Of a stretch of 64,000 nt of DNA, positions 1 through 7,987 are shown piece after piece. The stretch comes from Herbaspirillum sp. AP02 (GTDB lineage Bacteria > Pseudomonadota > Gammaproteobacteria > Burkholderiales > Burkholderiaceae_D), in the NCBI RefSeq assembly GCF_015767275.1, contig NZ_JADWMY010000002.1, positions 62,001-126,000 on the forward strand. The letters are read 5' to 3'. The notes beneath the pieces are model-generated. The model had not been told where the DNA came from and ran no database searches. It saw nothing but the letters and a program-made list of their open reading frames with translations. Position numbers and translations under genes: made by a program. Position 1 is the stretch's first letter, and every line of letters begins with the position of its first letter.

Positions 1-1385
1 AGACTGCGCGGGGCACCCGGGGTTTGCGTGAGCACTTCGGTCAACTGCGTGACGGCGCCGAGCAGCCGCTCCTGCTGCGCCCCCTCGATACGCCCGTGGC
101 GCAAGTCCAGCGCCGCCAGTGCCAGGCCCGGCAGCAGGATCTGGTCGCAGTACTTGGCGAAGCTCTGCTTTTGCAGATGGCTGCGGGCGTCGCGGATGAT
201 GGCCTCGGATTCGCCGGCCAGCGCGCGCTGGTAGAAGCGTTCGGCGTGGGTCATGTCCGGGGCCTCGCCCAGCAGGATGGTAATTGGCTCCAGCGCCGCC
301 ACATGGCGGCCGGCCACCACCAGGCACAGCGTCAGCGGGGTCGACAGCAATAGCCCGATTGGTCCCCACAGCGTCCCCCAGAACAGCGCCGAGACGATCA
401 CCGCCAGCGGCGACAGGCCGGAGCTATGACCATAGATACGTGGTTCGATGAAATTGGCGACGATCACTTCCAGGCAGACATAGAAGGCCAGGAAGGACAG
501 CGCCAGCCACCAGCCGGGATCGATGGCGGCAATGAAGACCGAGATCATCAGTCCCGAGGCCAGCGCGCCCAGGTAGGGCACGAAGCGCAGCACCCCGGCC
601 AGCGTGCCCCACAGCACCGCATGCGGTACCCCGCCGGCAGCCAGCACGGCACCCATGATCAGGCCGAAGGCCAGGTTGACCAGGAACTGCGAAAAGAAGA
701 ACCGCGATACCCCCTCGGCGGCATCCCCCAGGGCCTGCATGGTGCGGCTCATCTCGGTCAGGCCGGCCAGGCGGATCAGGCGCTCGCGCAGCGATTCCTG
801 TTCCAGCAGGATGAATACCAGCAGCACCAGCACGATGCCGGCCTGGCCGATCGGCCCCCAGGCCAATGCAAACAGGCGTCGCAAGGCACCCCGGACCGAC
901 ATGCGGGTATCGGCTTCCGGTGTGGCGTTAGCGGCGGCGGCAGCGGCCGCCGCCGCGTGGCTGTTCTTCTTGCCGCTGCGGTTGAGCTCAGTTACCGGTT
1001 GCGGGATGACCGCGCTCAATTCTGCTTCCAGGCGAGCGAAGGGGCGCTCGGTGATGGCACGTACGCTCTCCACTTTTTCCTGGATGGCTTCGCGGTATTG
1101 CGGCAGATCACTGGTGACGCTGGCCAGCTGGAACGCCAGGACCACCGCCAGCGCCACCAGGCAGGCCCCGACCAGCAGTACCGAGATCATGGCAGCGGCG
1201 GCGCGGTTCAGGCCTAGTGCATCAAGCTTGCGCACCAGCGGCAGGATGATCAGGCTGGCAATGCCGGCGACCGCCAGCGGCGCCAGGATATCGCGGCCGA
1301 AATACAGCATGCCCAGTATGACGGCAGCTCCCAGCAAGGTGGTGGAGCTCAGGCGCGAGAAGGCGGAAGTTTTGAAATTTGGCAT
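1..1385 (-). CDS. AI-2E/PerM family transporter (3' end beyond window)
   Basis: Inner-membrane protein of the AI-2E exporter-like superfamily; true substrates of most members are unknown. From the ATG at 1385 about 461 codons are visible before the window edge. Hydrophobic segments flank a long periplasmic or linker part that contains an eight-alanine run followed by N-A-T. The conserved C-terminal core is recognisable: VPYLGAL, IVANFIEPRIYGHSSGLSPL and the FWGTLWGPIGLLLSTPLT block, followed by a cytoplasmic extension with DMTHAERFYQRALAG. That extension is longer than in minimal PerM proteins and is typical of a proteobacterial subgroup. No good Shine-Dalgarno precedes 1385. The gene lies 31 bases downstream of the VOC gene on the same strand and may be co-transcribed. 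Family call is firm, function is not. Confidence 0.88.
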   Translation of the reverse strand, partial: MPNFKTSAFSRLSSTTLLGAAVILGMLYFGRDILAPLAVAGIASLIILPLVRKLDALGLNRAAAAMISVLLVGACLVALAVVLAFQLASVTSDLPQYREAIQEKVESVRAITERPFARLEAELSAVIPQPVTELNRSGKKNSHAAAAAAAAANATPEADTRMSVRGALRRLFALAWGPIGQAGIVLVLLVFILLEQESLRERLIRLAGLTEMSRTMQALGDAAEGVSRFFFSQFLVNLAFGLIMGAVLAAGGVPHAVLWGTLAGVLRFVPYLGALASGLMISVFIAAIDPGWWLALSFLAFYVCLEVIVANFIEPRIYGHSSGLSPLAVIVSALFWGTLWGPIGLLLSTPLTLCLVVAGRHVAALEPITILLGEAPDMTHAERFYQRALAGESEAIIRDARSHLQKQSFAKYCDQILLPGLALAALDLRHGRIEGAQQERLLGAVTQLTEVLTQTPGAPRS

Positions 1386-1416
1386 GGGAGGGTGGGTAGC
1401 GGGGGCAGCAGCGGCA

Positions 1417-1827
1417 TCAGCGGCGTGGCCGCGTCTGGTCGATCACTTCATACAGTTCCAGCGGCAGGCCGTCGGGGTCGGCGAAGAAGGTGAAGCGGCG
1501 GCCGGTGTATTCATCCACGCGGATGTCTTCTACCGCCACGCCCTGGTCTTCCAGCTGCTGCTTGCATTGCTGCACATCGGCCACCGCGAAGGACAGGTGG
1601 CGCAGACCGCAGGCCTCCGGACGCGAGGGCCGGGCCGGCGGCGCCGGGAAGGAAAACAGTTCGATCTGCGTGCCATCGGGCAGGCCCAGGTCCAGTTTCC
1701 AGGAGTCCCGTGCCTCGCGATAATGCTCGGCGACGACGCGCAGGCCCAGCAGTTCGACGTAGAAGGCCTTCGAGCGCGCGTAGTCGGAACAGATGATGGC
1801 GACGTGATGGATGCCTTGCAGTTGCAT
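1417..1827 (-). CDS. VOC-fold glyoxalase-like protein
   Basis: A 136-residue single-module vicinal-oxygen-chelate protein resembling the YaeR/GloA2 group, possibly an isomerase or dioxygenase-fold enzyme of small metabolites. The four VOC metal-ligand positions can be placed: His in GIHHVAI near the start, Glu in QIELFSF, His in LRHLSFAV and Glu in LPLELYEV. I chose the ATG at 1827 because AGAGAG lies just upstream and the VOC fold starts directly there; the open frame continues further upstream only as overlap with the LysR gene. It follows the LysR gene by 53 bases in the same direction. No substrate can be inferred from context. Confidence 0.85.
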   Translation of the reverse strand: MQLQGIHHVAIICSDYARSKAFYVELLGLRVVAEHYREARDSWKLDLGLPDGTQIELFSFPAPPARPSRPEACGLRHLSFAVADVQQCKQQLEDQGVAVEDIRVDEYTGRRFTFFADPDGLPLELYEVIDQTRPRR

Positions 1828-1880
1828 GCGGATCTCTCTGGGAGAAGAAGGGAAGAGGGAGGCGGAGGGGAGCGCTGGCA

Positions 1881-2822
1881 TCAACGTCGCGGCCCGGTGC
1901 GCGCCAGCTCGGCGCAGACGCCGCGTACCTTCTCGCGCAGCCAGCGATGGGCCGGGTCCAGTTCCACGCGCGGATGCCACATCAGCGATACCACGATGGG
2001 ATCGGTCGCCACCGGCAGTTCGAACAAATGGATGCCGGAGGCGCTGCCATCCTTGCGCGGCGCGCCCGCCGTGGTCAGGAAGGAGTACGGCACCATGGAG
2101 ACCAGATCCGACGAGCGCACCACCGCCAGTGCGGCAGGAAAACTGGGGACGATAGCCACCACCTTGCGCGTCAGTCCGCGTTCGGCCAGCGCCGCATCCA
2201 GCGGGCTGCTGCGGTCGCCCCGTGGCGATGCACTCACGTGTTCGAAGCTGCAATAGCGTTCGGCGCTCACGCGGCGCAATGCCGCCAGCGGATGGCCGAT
2301 GCGTACCGCGCCCACGAAGCGGTCGCGGAACAGGGTCTGCAGCCGCACTTCCGGTCCCATCTCGCTGGCCACGCCGATCTCCAGGTCGGCGCTGCCTTCA
2401 CGCAGCGGCAGCGGACTGCGTTCCACCTTGGGAGCGAAGCGCAGACGCACCAGCGGCGCTTCGGCCGCGACGGCGCCGATCAGGGCGGCGCCACAGGCTT
2501 CGATGAAGCCTTCGTTGGCGCGCACCGTGAAATCCCGCTCCAGCCGGGCCAGGTCCAACTCGGGGACGGAAGGTCGCAATACCGAACGGGCCTCGTGCAC
2601 GACGTTGCGCACCCGTTCGCGCAGCGCTTCGGCACACGGGGTGAGCACCATCTGCCGGCCGGCGCGCACCAGCAAATGGTCGCCGGTGGCCTGGCGCAGC
2701 CGGGTCAGCGTGCGGCTCATGGCCGAGGCGCTCAGACCCAGGCGGCGCGCGGCCCCGGCCACGCTGGCCTCGGCGATGAGGGCGTCGAGCGCGATGAGCA
2801 GGTTGAGGTCGGTTTCGGTCAT
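1881..2822 (-). CDS. LysR family transcriptional regulator
   Basis: A 313-residue LysR-type regulator. The N-terminal winged helix-turn-helix is clear at about residues 15-60 (VAGAARRLGLSASAMSRTL, then HLLVRAG), followed by the effector-binding substrate domain from about residue 90. It begins with MTETDLNLL, the usual length for the family. It is divergent from the MFS exporter at 2953 with 130 bases between the start codons, an arrangement in which LysR proteins commonly control the neighbour and themselves. An interrupted palindrome suitable for a LysR dimer lies at 2862-2878. The control of the MFS gene is inference. Confidence 0.92.
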   Translation of the reverse strand: MTETDLNLLIALDALIAEASVAGAARRLGLSASAMSRTLTRLRQATGDHLLVRAGRQMVLTPCAEALRERVRNVVHEARSVLRPSVPELDLARLERDFTVRANEGFIEACGAALIGAVAAEAPLVRLRFAPKVERSPLPLREGSADLEIGVASEMGPEVRLQTLFRDRFVGAVRIGHPLAALRRVSAERYCSFEHVSASPRGDRSSPLDAALAERGLTRKVVAIVPSFPAALAVVRSSDLVSMVPYSFLTTAGAPRKDGSASGIHLFELPVATDPIVVSLMWHPRVELDPAHRWLREKVRGVCAELARTGPRR

Positions 2823-2861
2823 GCGGGCATCCTAGCACGCCCGGCATGACATGGCGTCGCA

Positions 2862-2878
2862 TGCAATGATCCAATGCA
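2862..2878. promoter_or_regulatory. Candidate LysR binding site
   Basis: The 17-mer TGCAATGATCCAATGCA is an imperfect palindrome (TGCAnTGnnnCAnTGCA) and holds a T-N11-A core. It sits between the divergent LysR and MFS start codons. A TATAGT hexamer at 2913-2918 could be the -10 element of the MFS gene, but no convincing -35 was found. Confidence 0.45.
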
Positions 2879-2952
2879 AGCCATGCGTCTTCCGCCTTGT
2901 CTCGTGGGTGGCTATAGTGAAGACCTGATTCGATCCTCCAGGAAATTTTCCC

Positions 2953-4413
2953 ATGGAACTGTTTTCCGACCTGCCCGGCGACGAAGGCCTGCCGGGCGTA
3001 CGCCGCCGCCGCGCCATGCTGGCGGTGATGACCGCCACCACCATGGCAGTATTCGACGGCACCATCATCAATGTCGCCCTGCCCCAGATCGGCCTGGCAC
3101 TGCAGACCTCGGCCGCTGCCTCGGTCTGGGTGGCCAATGCCTACCTGCTGGCCACCGCCATGACGCTGGCGGCCTTTGCCGCCATGTCGTCACGACTGGG
3201 ATTTCGCAACCAGTTCACGGCCGGGTTGGCGGTGTTCACGCTGGCCTCGCTGGGCTGCGCCCTGTCGCCCACGGTGGAATGGCTCATTGCCATGCGCGTG
3301 CTGCAGGGGCTGGGTGGCGCGGCCATGCTCAGCATCGCGCCGGCGATCCATCGCACGGTCTTCCCGAACCGCCTGCTGGGCCGCATCCTGGGGCTCAATG
3401 CAGTGCTGGTGGCGGCGGGCACCGCCATCGGTCCGGTGTTGGGTGGCACCCTGCTGGCCGCGTTGAGCTGGGAGTGGATATTCCTCATCAATCTGCCGCT
3501 GGGCGTGGCAGCGGTGCTGCTGTCGTGGAGCGCCATCCCGGACACGCGCCAGCGCGGCCGCCTGCGCCCGCCCTTCGACATGGCCGGCGCACTGTGGTCG
3601 GCGCTGACCATGGGCGCGGTCATCATGGCCGCCGACACCTGCGCCCATTTCGCCGACCCGGGTCAGGGTGCGCACGCAGCGTTCACCGCCGCCGCGTATG
3701 CCCTGGTGGCACTGGTCTCTGCACTGGCCTTCGTGCGCGGCCAGCGCCGCGTGCGTGAGCCGTTGTTGCCGCTGGACATCTTTGCCAATGCGCGCTTCTC
3801 CCTGGCCGCGCTGACCTCGCTGGCTTCCTTCGTGGGCCAGGGGATCGCCTTCGTGGCCCTGCCGTTCCTGTTCCAGAATGCCTACGCCTACAGCGCCTTC
3901 GAATCGGCGGCGCTGTTCACGCCCTGGCCCCTGGGCATCGTGTTGGTGGCGCCGCATGCCGGGCGCCTGGCCGACCGGCATTCGCCGGCCCTGCTGTCCA
4001 GCCTGGGGCTGGCCGTGTTCACCGTCGGCCTGGGATTGCTGGCGCTGCTGCCCGATCATGCCCAGGCCTGGGACATCGGCTGGCGCGCCCTGGTGTGCGG
4101 CATGGGCTTCGGCTTTTTCCAGAGCCCCAACAACCGCGAGATGCTCGGCAACGTCTCCCGCGAGCGCAGCGGCAATGCTTCCGGCGTACTGGCCATCATG
4201 CGCACCTTCGGCCAGTGCCTGGGCGCCGCGTTGCTGGGCGTGATCCTGGCAGTCCATACCGCCGGTGCCGTTGCCCATGGTGAACTACAGATGAGCCCGG
4301 TGCAGGATGGCGAGGCGATCCGTATCGCATTGTGGGTGGCCGCGCTGGCCACCGCGCTGGCCACTGCGGTCAGCGCCAGCCGCCTGCGCCGCAAGGCGCA
4401 ATCGCCCGCCTGA
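2953..4413 (+). CDS. MFS transporter, DHA2 (14-helix drug exporter) type
   Basis: A 486-residue major facilitator protein with about 14 hydrophobic segments, the length and layout of the DHA2/EmrB-QacA group of proton-coupled drug exporters. The first helix carries the group motif DGTIINVALPQIG and is followed by WVANAYLLATAMTLAAF; motif A lies after helix 2 (SSRLGFRNQF) and a motif-C-like stretch AAGTAIGPVLGG lies in helix 5. AGGA lies nine bases before the ATG. It is divergent from the LysR gene and is the only other gene sharing that promoter region. The exported compound is unknown. Confidence 0.9.
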   Translation: MELFSDLPGDEGLPGVRRRRAMLAVMTATTMAVFDGTIINVALPQIGLALQTSAAASVWVANAYLLATAMTLAAFAAMSSRLGFRNQFTAGLAVFTLASLGCALSPTVEWLIAMRVLQGLGGAAMLSIAPAIHRTVFPNRLLGRILGLNAVLVAAGTAIGPVLGGTLLAALSWEWIFLINLPLGVAAVLLSWSAIPDTRQRGRLRPPFDMAGALWSALTMGAVIMAADTCAHFADPGQGAHAAFTAAAYALVALVSALAFVRGQRRVREPLLPLDIFANARFSLAALTSLASFVGQGIAFVALPFLFQNAYAYSAFESAALFTPWPLGIVLVAPHAGRLADRHSPALLSSLGLAVFTVGLGLLALLPDHAQAWDIGWRALVCGMGFGFFQSPNNREMLGNVSRERSGNASGVLAIMRTFGQCLGAALLGVILAVHTAGAVAHGELQMSPVQDGEAIRIALWVAALATALATAVSASRLRRKAQSPA

Positions 4414-4564
4414 TCGGTCTGGCCGGTACCTGGTGCGCAAGGATTGAGCCCGCATTGGTGGCGGTAAAACTGAAATGTACATAAAAAAATACATTTTTAG
4501 TGACTGGCCAAATCCTCTCTAATCATCGCTTTGTCCCGACCGATGAGAGCATAGACTGGTGCTG

Positions 4565-4730
4565 GGGCCTGTTCGCACTAAATCTGGGCGCAACCCGCCG
4601 GGAGAGGCCGGCAAGCGTCGCCTGCCGTTGTTGCAGCTTCTTGCCGTAGCACCACTACGGCGCGTCGCTGCGCCTAGGCAGACAACGCTTGACGACCTCT
4701 CGCACTCGCAGATTGAGTGTGAACAGGCCC
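4565..4730. mobile_element. MITE-like inverted-repeat element, about 166 bp
   Basis: The ends are inverted copies of each other: GGGCCTGTTCGCACTAAATC at the left and, read on the other strand, GGGCCTGTTCACACTCAATC at the right (20 of 22 bases match over 4565-4586 against 4709-4730). Similarity of the two arms continues inward (for example AAGCGTCGCCTGCC against AAGCGTTGTCTGCC), and the centre is a hairpin GCCGTAG-CACCA-CTACGGC at 4643-4661. It has no transposase gene. GGGCCTGTTC-type ends resemble those of some IS5/IS427-group elements, which is memory-based and unverified. No clear target-site duplication was found. Confidence 0.6.
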
Positions 4731-4787
4731 TGGCTTGCCGGTTTCTTCGCAATCGATTGGTACAACAACCATCATAAAACCGATCAC

Positions 4788-4814
4788 CACCCGCCTGCTC
4801 CAAGCAGGCGGGTG
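4788..4814. terminator. 12-bp hairpin upstream of the chemoreceptor
   Basis: CACCCGCCTGCT pairs perfectly with AGCAGGCGGGTG around a three-base loop. Neither strand has an adjacent T run (GTTTTATG follows about ten bases away on the minus strand), so it is either a weak terminator or an upstream structural element. Confidence 0.35.
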
Positions 4815-4901
4815 CTGCGAGATATTCCTGGCAAGCTCCAACCAACTCTCCCCTGACTTCTCAGGAATCCGGCAGGGGGATACTGCAAAGGGGGCAATAC
4901 C

Positions 4902-6536
4902 ATGGGTAATCTGAAAGTCGTCACCAGGCTGGCATTGGGCTTCGGCCTGATTCTCGTGTTTCTGCTGGGCATTTCCGCGCTGGGGCTGTACGGCATGGCG
5001 CGCATCAACGCATCGCTGACCGATATCACCAGTGTCAACAACATCGAAACCAAGCTGGCCACGGCCTTGCGCAATGCACTGAGCCAGCGTGCCATCGCCC
5101 TGCGCAACATCGCCCTGCTGGATGAGCAGGACGCCATGCGGGTCGAATCGGAGACCCTGGCGCGCCAGGAAAAACTGTATGCCGATGCCTACGCTGCCCT
5201 GGAAAGGATGTTCGCCACCGAAGCCGCTACGACCGACCGTGAGCGCCAGTTGCTGGCGCAGATCAAGGCCGATGAAAATGCGACCGTGCCATTGATGGCC
5301 AAGGCTCTGCAGCTGGGCCTGGCCAACCAGCCGGCCGACGCGGTCAAGGTACTGGTCACTGAAGTGCGGCCGCGCCAGCAGGCCTGGATCAAGTCACTCA
5401 CCGAACTTGCCGACTTCGAGGATCAGCTCAATGAAGAAGCCGCTGCCAATGCCCGCCTCACCTATGACTGGCTGCGCAGCGTCACGCTGGCGGCCATGGC
5501 GCTGGCTCTGCTGGTGGGCGTGGCAGCATCGGTGGTGATTGCCCGCAGCATCCTGCGCCAGCTGGGCGCCGAGCCGTCCGAAGCGCAAGCCGTCGCGCGC
5601 GACATCGCCAGCGGCGACCTGACCGCCACGGTGCAACTGCGTCAGGGTGATGGTTCCAGCCTGATGGCCTCCATCGAACAGATGCGTTACCAGTTGAACA
5701 TGATCGCACATGGCATCAAGTCGGCCGCCGAGACAATATCGGTGGCCAGCGGTCAGATCGCACAAGGTAACTTCGATCTTTCCCAGCGCACGGAAGAACA
5801 GGCCGCCTCGCTGGAAGAGACCGCCGCCAGCATGGAAGAGCTGACCACCACCGTGCGCCAGAATACCCAGCACGCAGGCGAGGCCCTGCGCCTGGCCGGC
5901 GGTGCCTCGCAGACCGCGACCGCAGGCAGCGAGGCCTTTGATCGCGTGGTGCAGACGATGGACAGGATTTCCGCCAGCTCCGGCAAGATGGCCGACATCA
6001 TCAGCGTGATCGAAGGGATCGCCTTCCAGACCAATATCCTGGCGCTGAACGCGGCAGTGGAAGCAGCCCGGGCCGGCGAGCAGGGGCGAGGTTTTGCGGT
6101 GGTGGCGTCGGAAGTGCGTTCGCTGGCCCAGCGCAGTGCGGTCGCCGCCAAGGAGATCAAGGACCTGATCGGCGAATCGATGGCACATGTCGGGGCTGGT
6201 TCGCAACTGGTGACCAGCGCGGGGCAGCAGATGGGCGAGATCGTGGCTTCGGTGCAGCGCTTCGGCGAGATCATGAATGACATCTCCACTGCCACTCAGG
6301 AACAGAGCAGCGGTATCGAGCAGATCAACACCGCCGTCGTACAGATGGATCAGGTCACGCAGCAGAATGCGGCATTGGTGGAAGAAGCCAGTGCTGCGGC
6401 ACAGTCACTGGCGCAGCAGGCCAGCGGCTTGCTGAAGGTGGTATCGATCTTCAAGATCCGCCAGGACAAATCGCTGACCGCAATGCATGAGCAGGGGGGG
6501 CTGAACGGCGCCACGCCGGCGCCAGCCCTGCATTGA
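4902..6536 (+). CDS. Methyl-accepting chemotaxis protein, Tar type
   Basis: A 544-residue transmembrane chemoreceptor that would signal through CheW/CheA. TM1 lies at about 8-32, followed by a periplasmic four-helix-bundle type sensor to about 190, TM2 at about 192-212, HAMP to about 265 and a signalling domain from about 270. The hairpin tip is [20 protein letters not shown]. Candidate methylation segments ([27 protein letters not shown]) are present. No C-terminal NWETF-type CheR/CheB tether is seen. The ligand cannot be told. The next gene is convergent, beyond a shared repeat and hairpin. Confidence 0.93.
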   Translation: MGNLKVVTRLALGFGLILVFLLGISALGLYGMARINASLTDITSVNNIETKLATALRNALSQRAIALRNIALLDEQDAMRVESETLARQEKLYADAYAALERMFATEAATTDRERQLLAQIKADENATVPLMAKALQLGLANQPADAVKVLVTEVRPRQQAWIKSLTELADFEDQLNEEAAANARLTYDWLRSVTLAAMALALLVGVAASVVIARSILRQLGAEPSEAQAVARDIASGDLTATVQLRQGDGSSLMASIEQMRYQLNMIAHGIKSAAETISVASGQIAQGNFDLSQRTEEQAASLEETAASMEELTTTVRQNTQHAGEALRLAGGASQTATAGSEAFDRVVQTMDRISASSGKMADIISVIEGIAFQTNILALNAAVEAARAGEQGRGFAVVASEVRSLAQRSAVAAKEIKDLIGESMAHVGAGSQLVTSAGQQMGEIVASVQRFGEIMNDISTATQEQSSGIEQINTAVVQMDQVTQQNAALVEEASAAAQSLAQQASGLLKVVSIFKIRQDKSLTAMHEQGGLNGATPAPALH

Positions 6537-6549
6537 GCGCAGTCGTAAG

Positions 6550-6610
6550 CAAAAACAAAAACAAAAACGAAAACGAAAACGACAACGGCTGATCGTGATC
6601 AGCCGTTGTC
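6550..6610 (-). terminator. Terminator of the NitT/TauT-type ABC operon
   Basis: GACAACGGCTGATC at 6581-6594 and GATCAGCCGTTGTC at 6597-6610 form a perfect 14-bp stem with a two-base gap. On the minus strand the stem is followed by a T-rich run made of GTTTTC and GTTTTTG units (plus-strand AAAAAC/AAAACG repeats at 6550-6580). It lies 20 bases beyond the ATPase stop codon. Confidence 0.75.
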
Positions 6611-6629
6611 GAGAGGCGCGATCTCGGGC

Positions 6630-7973
6630 TCAGGCCGCGGAACCGTCCTCGTCGTCTTCGTCCTTGGGCACGAACACCATGCCGGTCTTGGCGTTGTAAT
6701 CCATCAGGCCGGCATAGCGGCCCCAGGCGATCATGGTCTCGAAGGTCTTTTCCGGGTTGTCGTAGGGCAGGGCGCTGCCGATGTCCTTGAGCACGCGCGC
6801 GGCCTCGATCTCCTCGGCCTCGCCCAGCACCGCCAGGATGATGTGGAAGATGCGCAGCTTGTAGACCTGCTCGGCAAAGATGGCGCGCTGGCCCAGCCGG
6901 TCGGCCGCCACGAAGCGGTGCCCGAGCTCGGTGAGGAAGACTTCCTGCTTTGGGGTATCGACCAGTTCCAGGATTTCGGCGGCCTTGACGGTGGCGATGG
7001 TCTCGCCGAATTCCTTGCCGATCTCGTCGGAGATGTCGTAGATGTTGTTCAGCTCCGGCTCGTCGTGCAGCAGGCTCATCAGGCCCAGAATCTGGCCCAC
7101 CGGGATCAGCGGGATCGACTCCATGCGCTTGCGGCCACGCGAGATCGGCTCGCCGGGCATGTGCACTTCCGGCGGCAGGTCGGGCAGGCTCAGGGTGGTG
7201 ATCGCTTCGTGGATGATGTTGACCAGGCGCTGGAATTCCGGGCTCTTGCTGTCGCGCGGGTAAGGCAACGGGTTGTCCAGCACCAGGCCCAGGCGACCCG
7301 GGCGCGGGAACACCACCACGATGCGGGTGGCCATCTCCACCGCCTCCTCGATGTTGTGGGTGACCATGAAGATCGAGGTCAGGCCGCTGTCCGGTGCGCG
7401 CCACAGGCTGATCAGTTCCTGCCGCAGGTTTTCCGCGGTCAGCACGTCCAGGGCGCTGAAGGCTTCGTCCAGGCACAAGAGCTTGGGCTTGGACACCAGG
7501 GCCCGGGCGATGCCCACACGCTGGCGCATGCCGCCGGAGAGTTCGCGGGGATAGGCGCTGTGGTAATTGCCCAGGCCGATCAGTTCGATGGCGCGGTCCA
7601 CCGCCGCATCGCGTTCCTCGCGGCTCGGGTTGTGCGACATCAGGCCCACCGCCACGTTCTGTTCCACCGTCAGCCAGGGATAGAGCGCAAAGGTCTGGAA
7701 CACCACCGAGGCATCGCGATTGACGCCATAGAGCTGCTTGCCAGCCGCCATGGTGTGGCCCGAGCTGGGTTCCACCAGTCCGGTCAGGCAGCGCAGGATG
7801 GTCGACTTGCCCGAGCCGGACTGGCCCAGCAGGGCCAGCAGTTCACCCTCGTGCACGGCCAGGTCGATGTTGTCCAGCACCTTCAGTTCATGGCCGCCGG
7901 CGGTGTTATAGGATTTGCTGACCGCGCACAGTTCGGCGACGGCGGGACGTTGTTGCGGAGAAGTCATGGTCAT
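6630..7973 (-). CDS. ABC transporter ATPase, NitT/TauT type with C-terminal AAA-associated domain
   Basis: A nitrate/sulfonate/bicarbonate-class importer ATPase of 447 residues. The nucleotide-binding domain fills the first 250 residues: Walker A GQSGSGKSTILR, signature LSGGMRQRVGIARAL, Walker B LLCLDEAFSALD and H-loop VTHNIEEAV. The second half is the AAA-associated domain found in a subset of these ATPases, ending in an acidic tail DEDDEDGSAA. The frame also permits a TTG start at 7991; I prefer the ATG at 7973 (another in-frame ATG is at 7967). It lies directly downstream of the fused permease gene, as one operon, and is followed by a terminator. Confidence 0.92.
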   Translation of the reverse strand: MTMTSPQQRPAVAELCAVSKSYNTAGGHELKVLDNIDLAVHEGELLALLGQSGSGKSTILRCLTGLVEPSSGHTMAAGKQLYGVNRDASVVFQTFALYPWLTVEQNVAVGLMSHNPSREERDAAVDRAIELIGLGNYHSAYPRELSGGMRQRVGIARALVSKPKLLCLDEAFSALDVLTAENLRQELISLWRAPDSGLTSIFMVTHNIEEAVEMATRIVVVFPRPGRLGLVLDNPLPYPRDSKSPEFQRLVNIIHEAITTLSLPDLPPEVHMPGEPISRGRKRMESIPLIPVGQILGLMSLLHDEPELNNIYDISDEIGKEFGETIATVKAAEILELVDTPKQEVFLTELGHRFVAADRLGQRAIFAEQVYKLRIFHIILAVLGEAEEIEAARVLKDIGSALPYDNPEKTFETMIAWGRYAGLMDYNAKTGMVFVPKDEDDEDGSAA

Positions 7974-7987
7974 GGCTGGGCTCAGGA

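Larger units (their letters stand above)
4414..4901. other. 488-base intergenic region
   Basis: No gene is supported here. It holds an AT-rich inverted repeat (AAATGTA at 4473-4479, TACATTT at 4490-4496), the MITE-like element at 4565-4730 and a strong GC hairpin at 4788-4814. Small open frames inside the element are by-products of its inverted repeat. Confidence 0.7.

Noticed and set aside
4559-4777. A 72-codon frame in the intergenic region
   Set aside because: It consists of the MITE-like inverted repeat and its edges; the frame follows from the repeat, not from coding selection.
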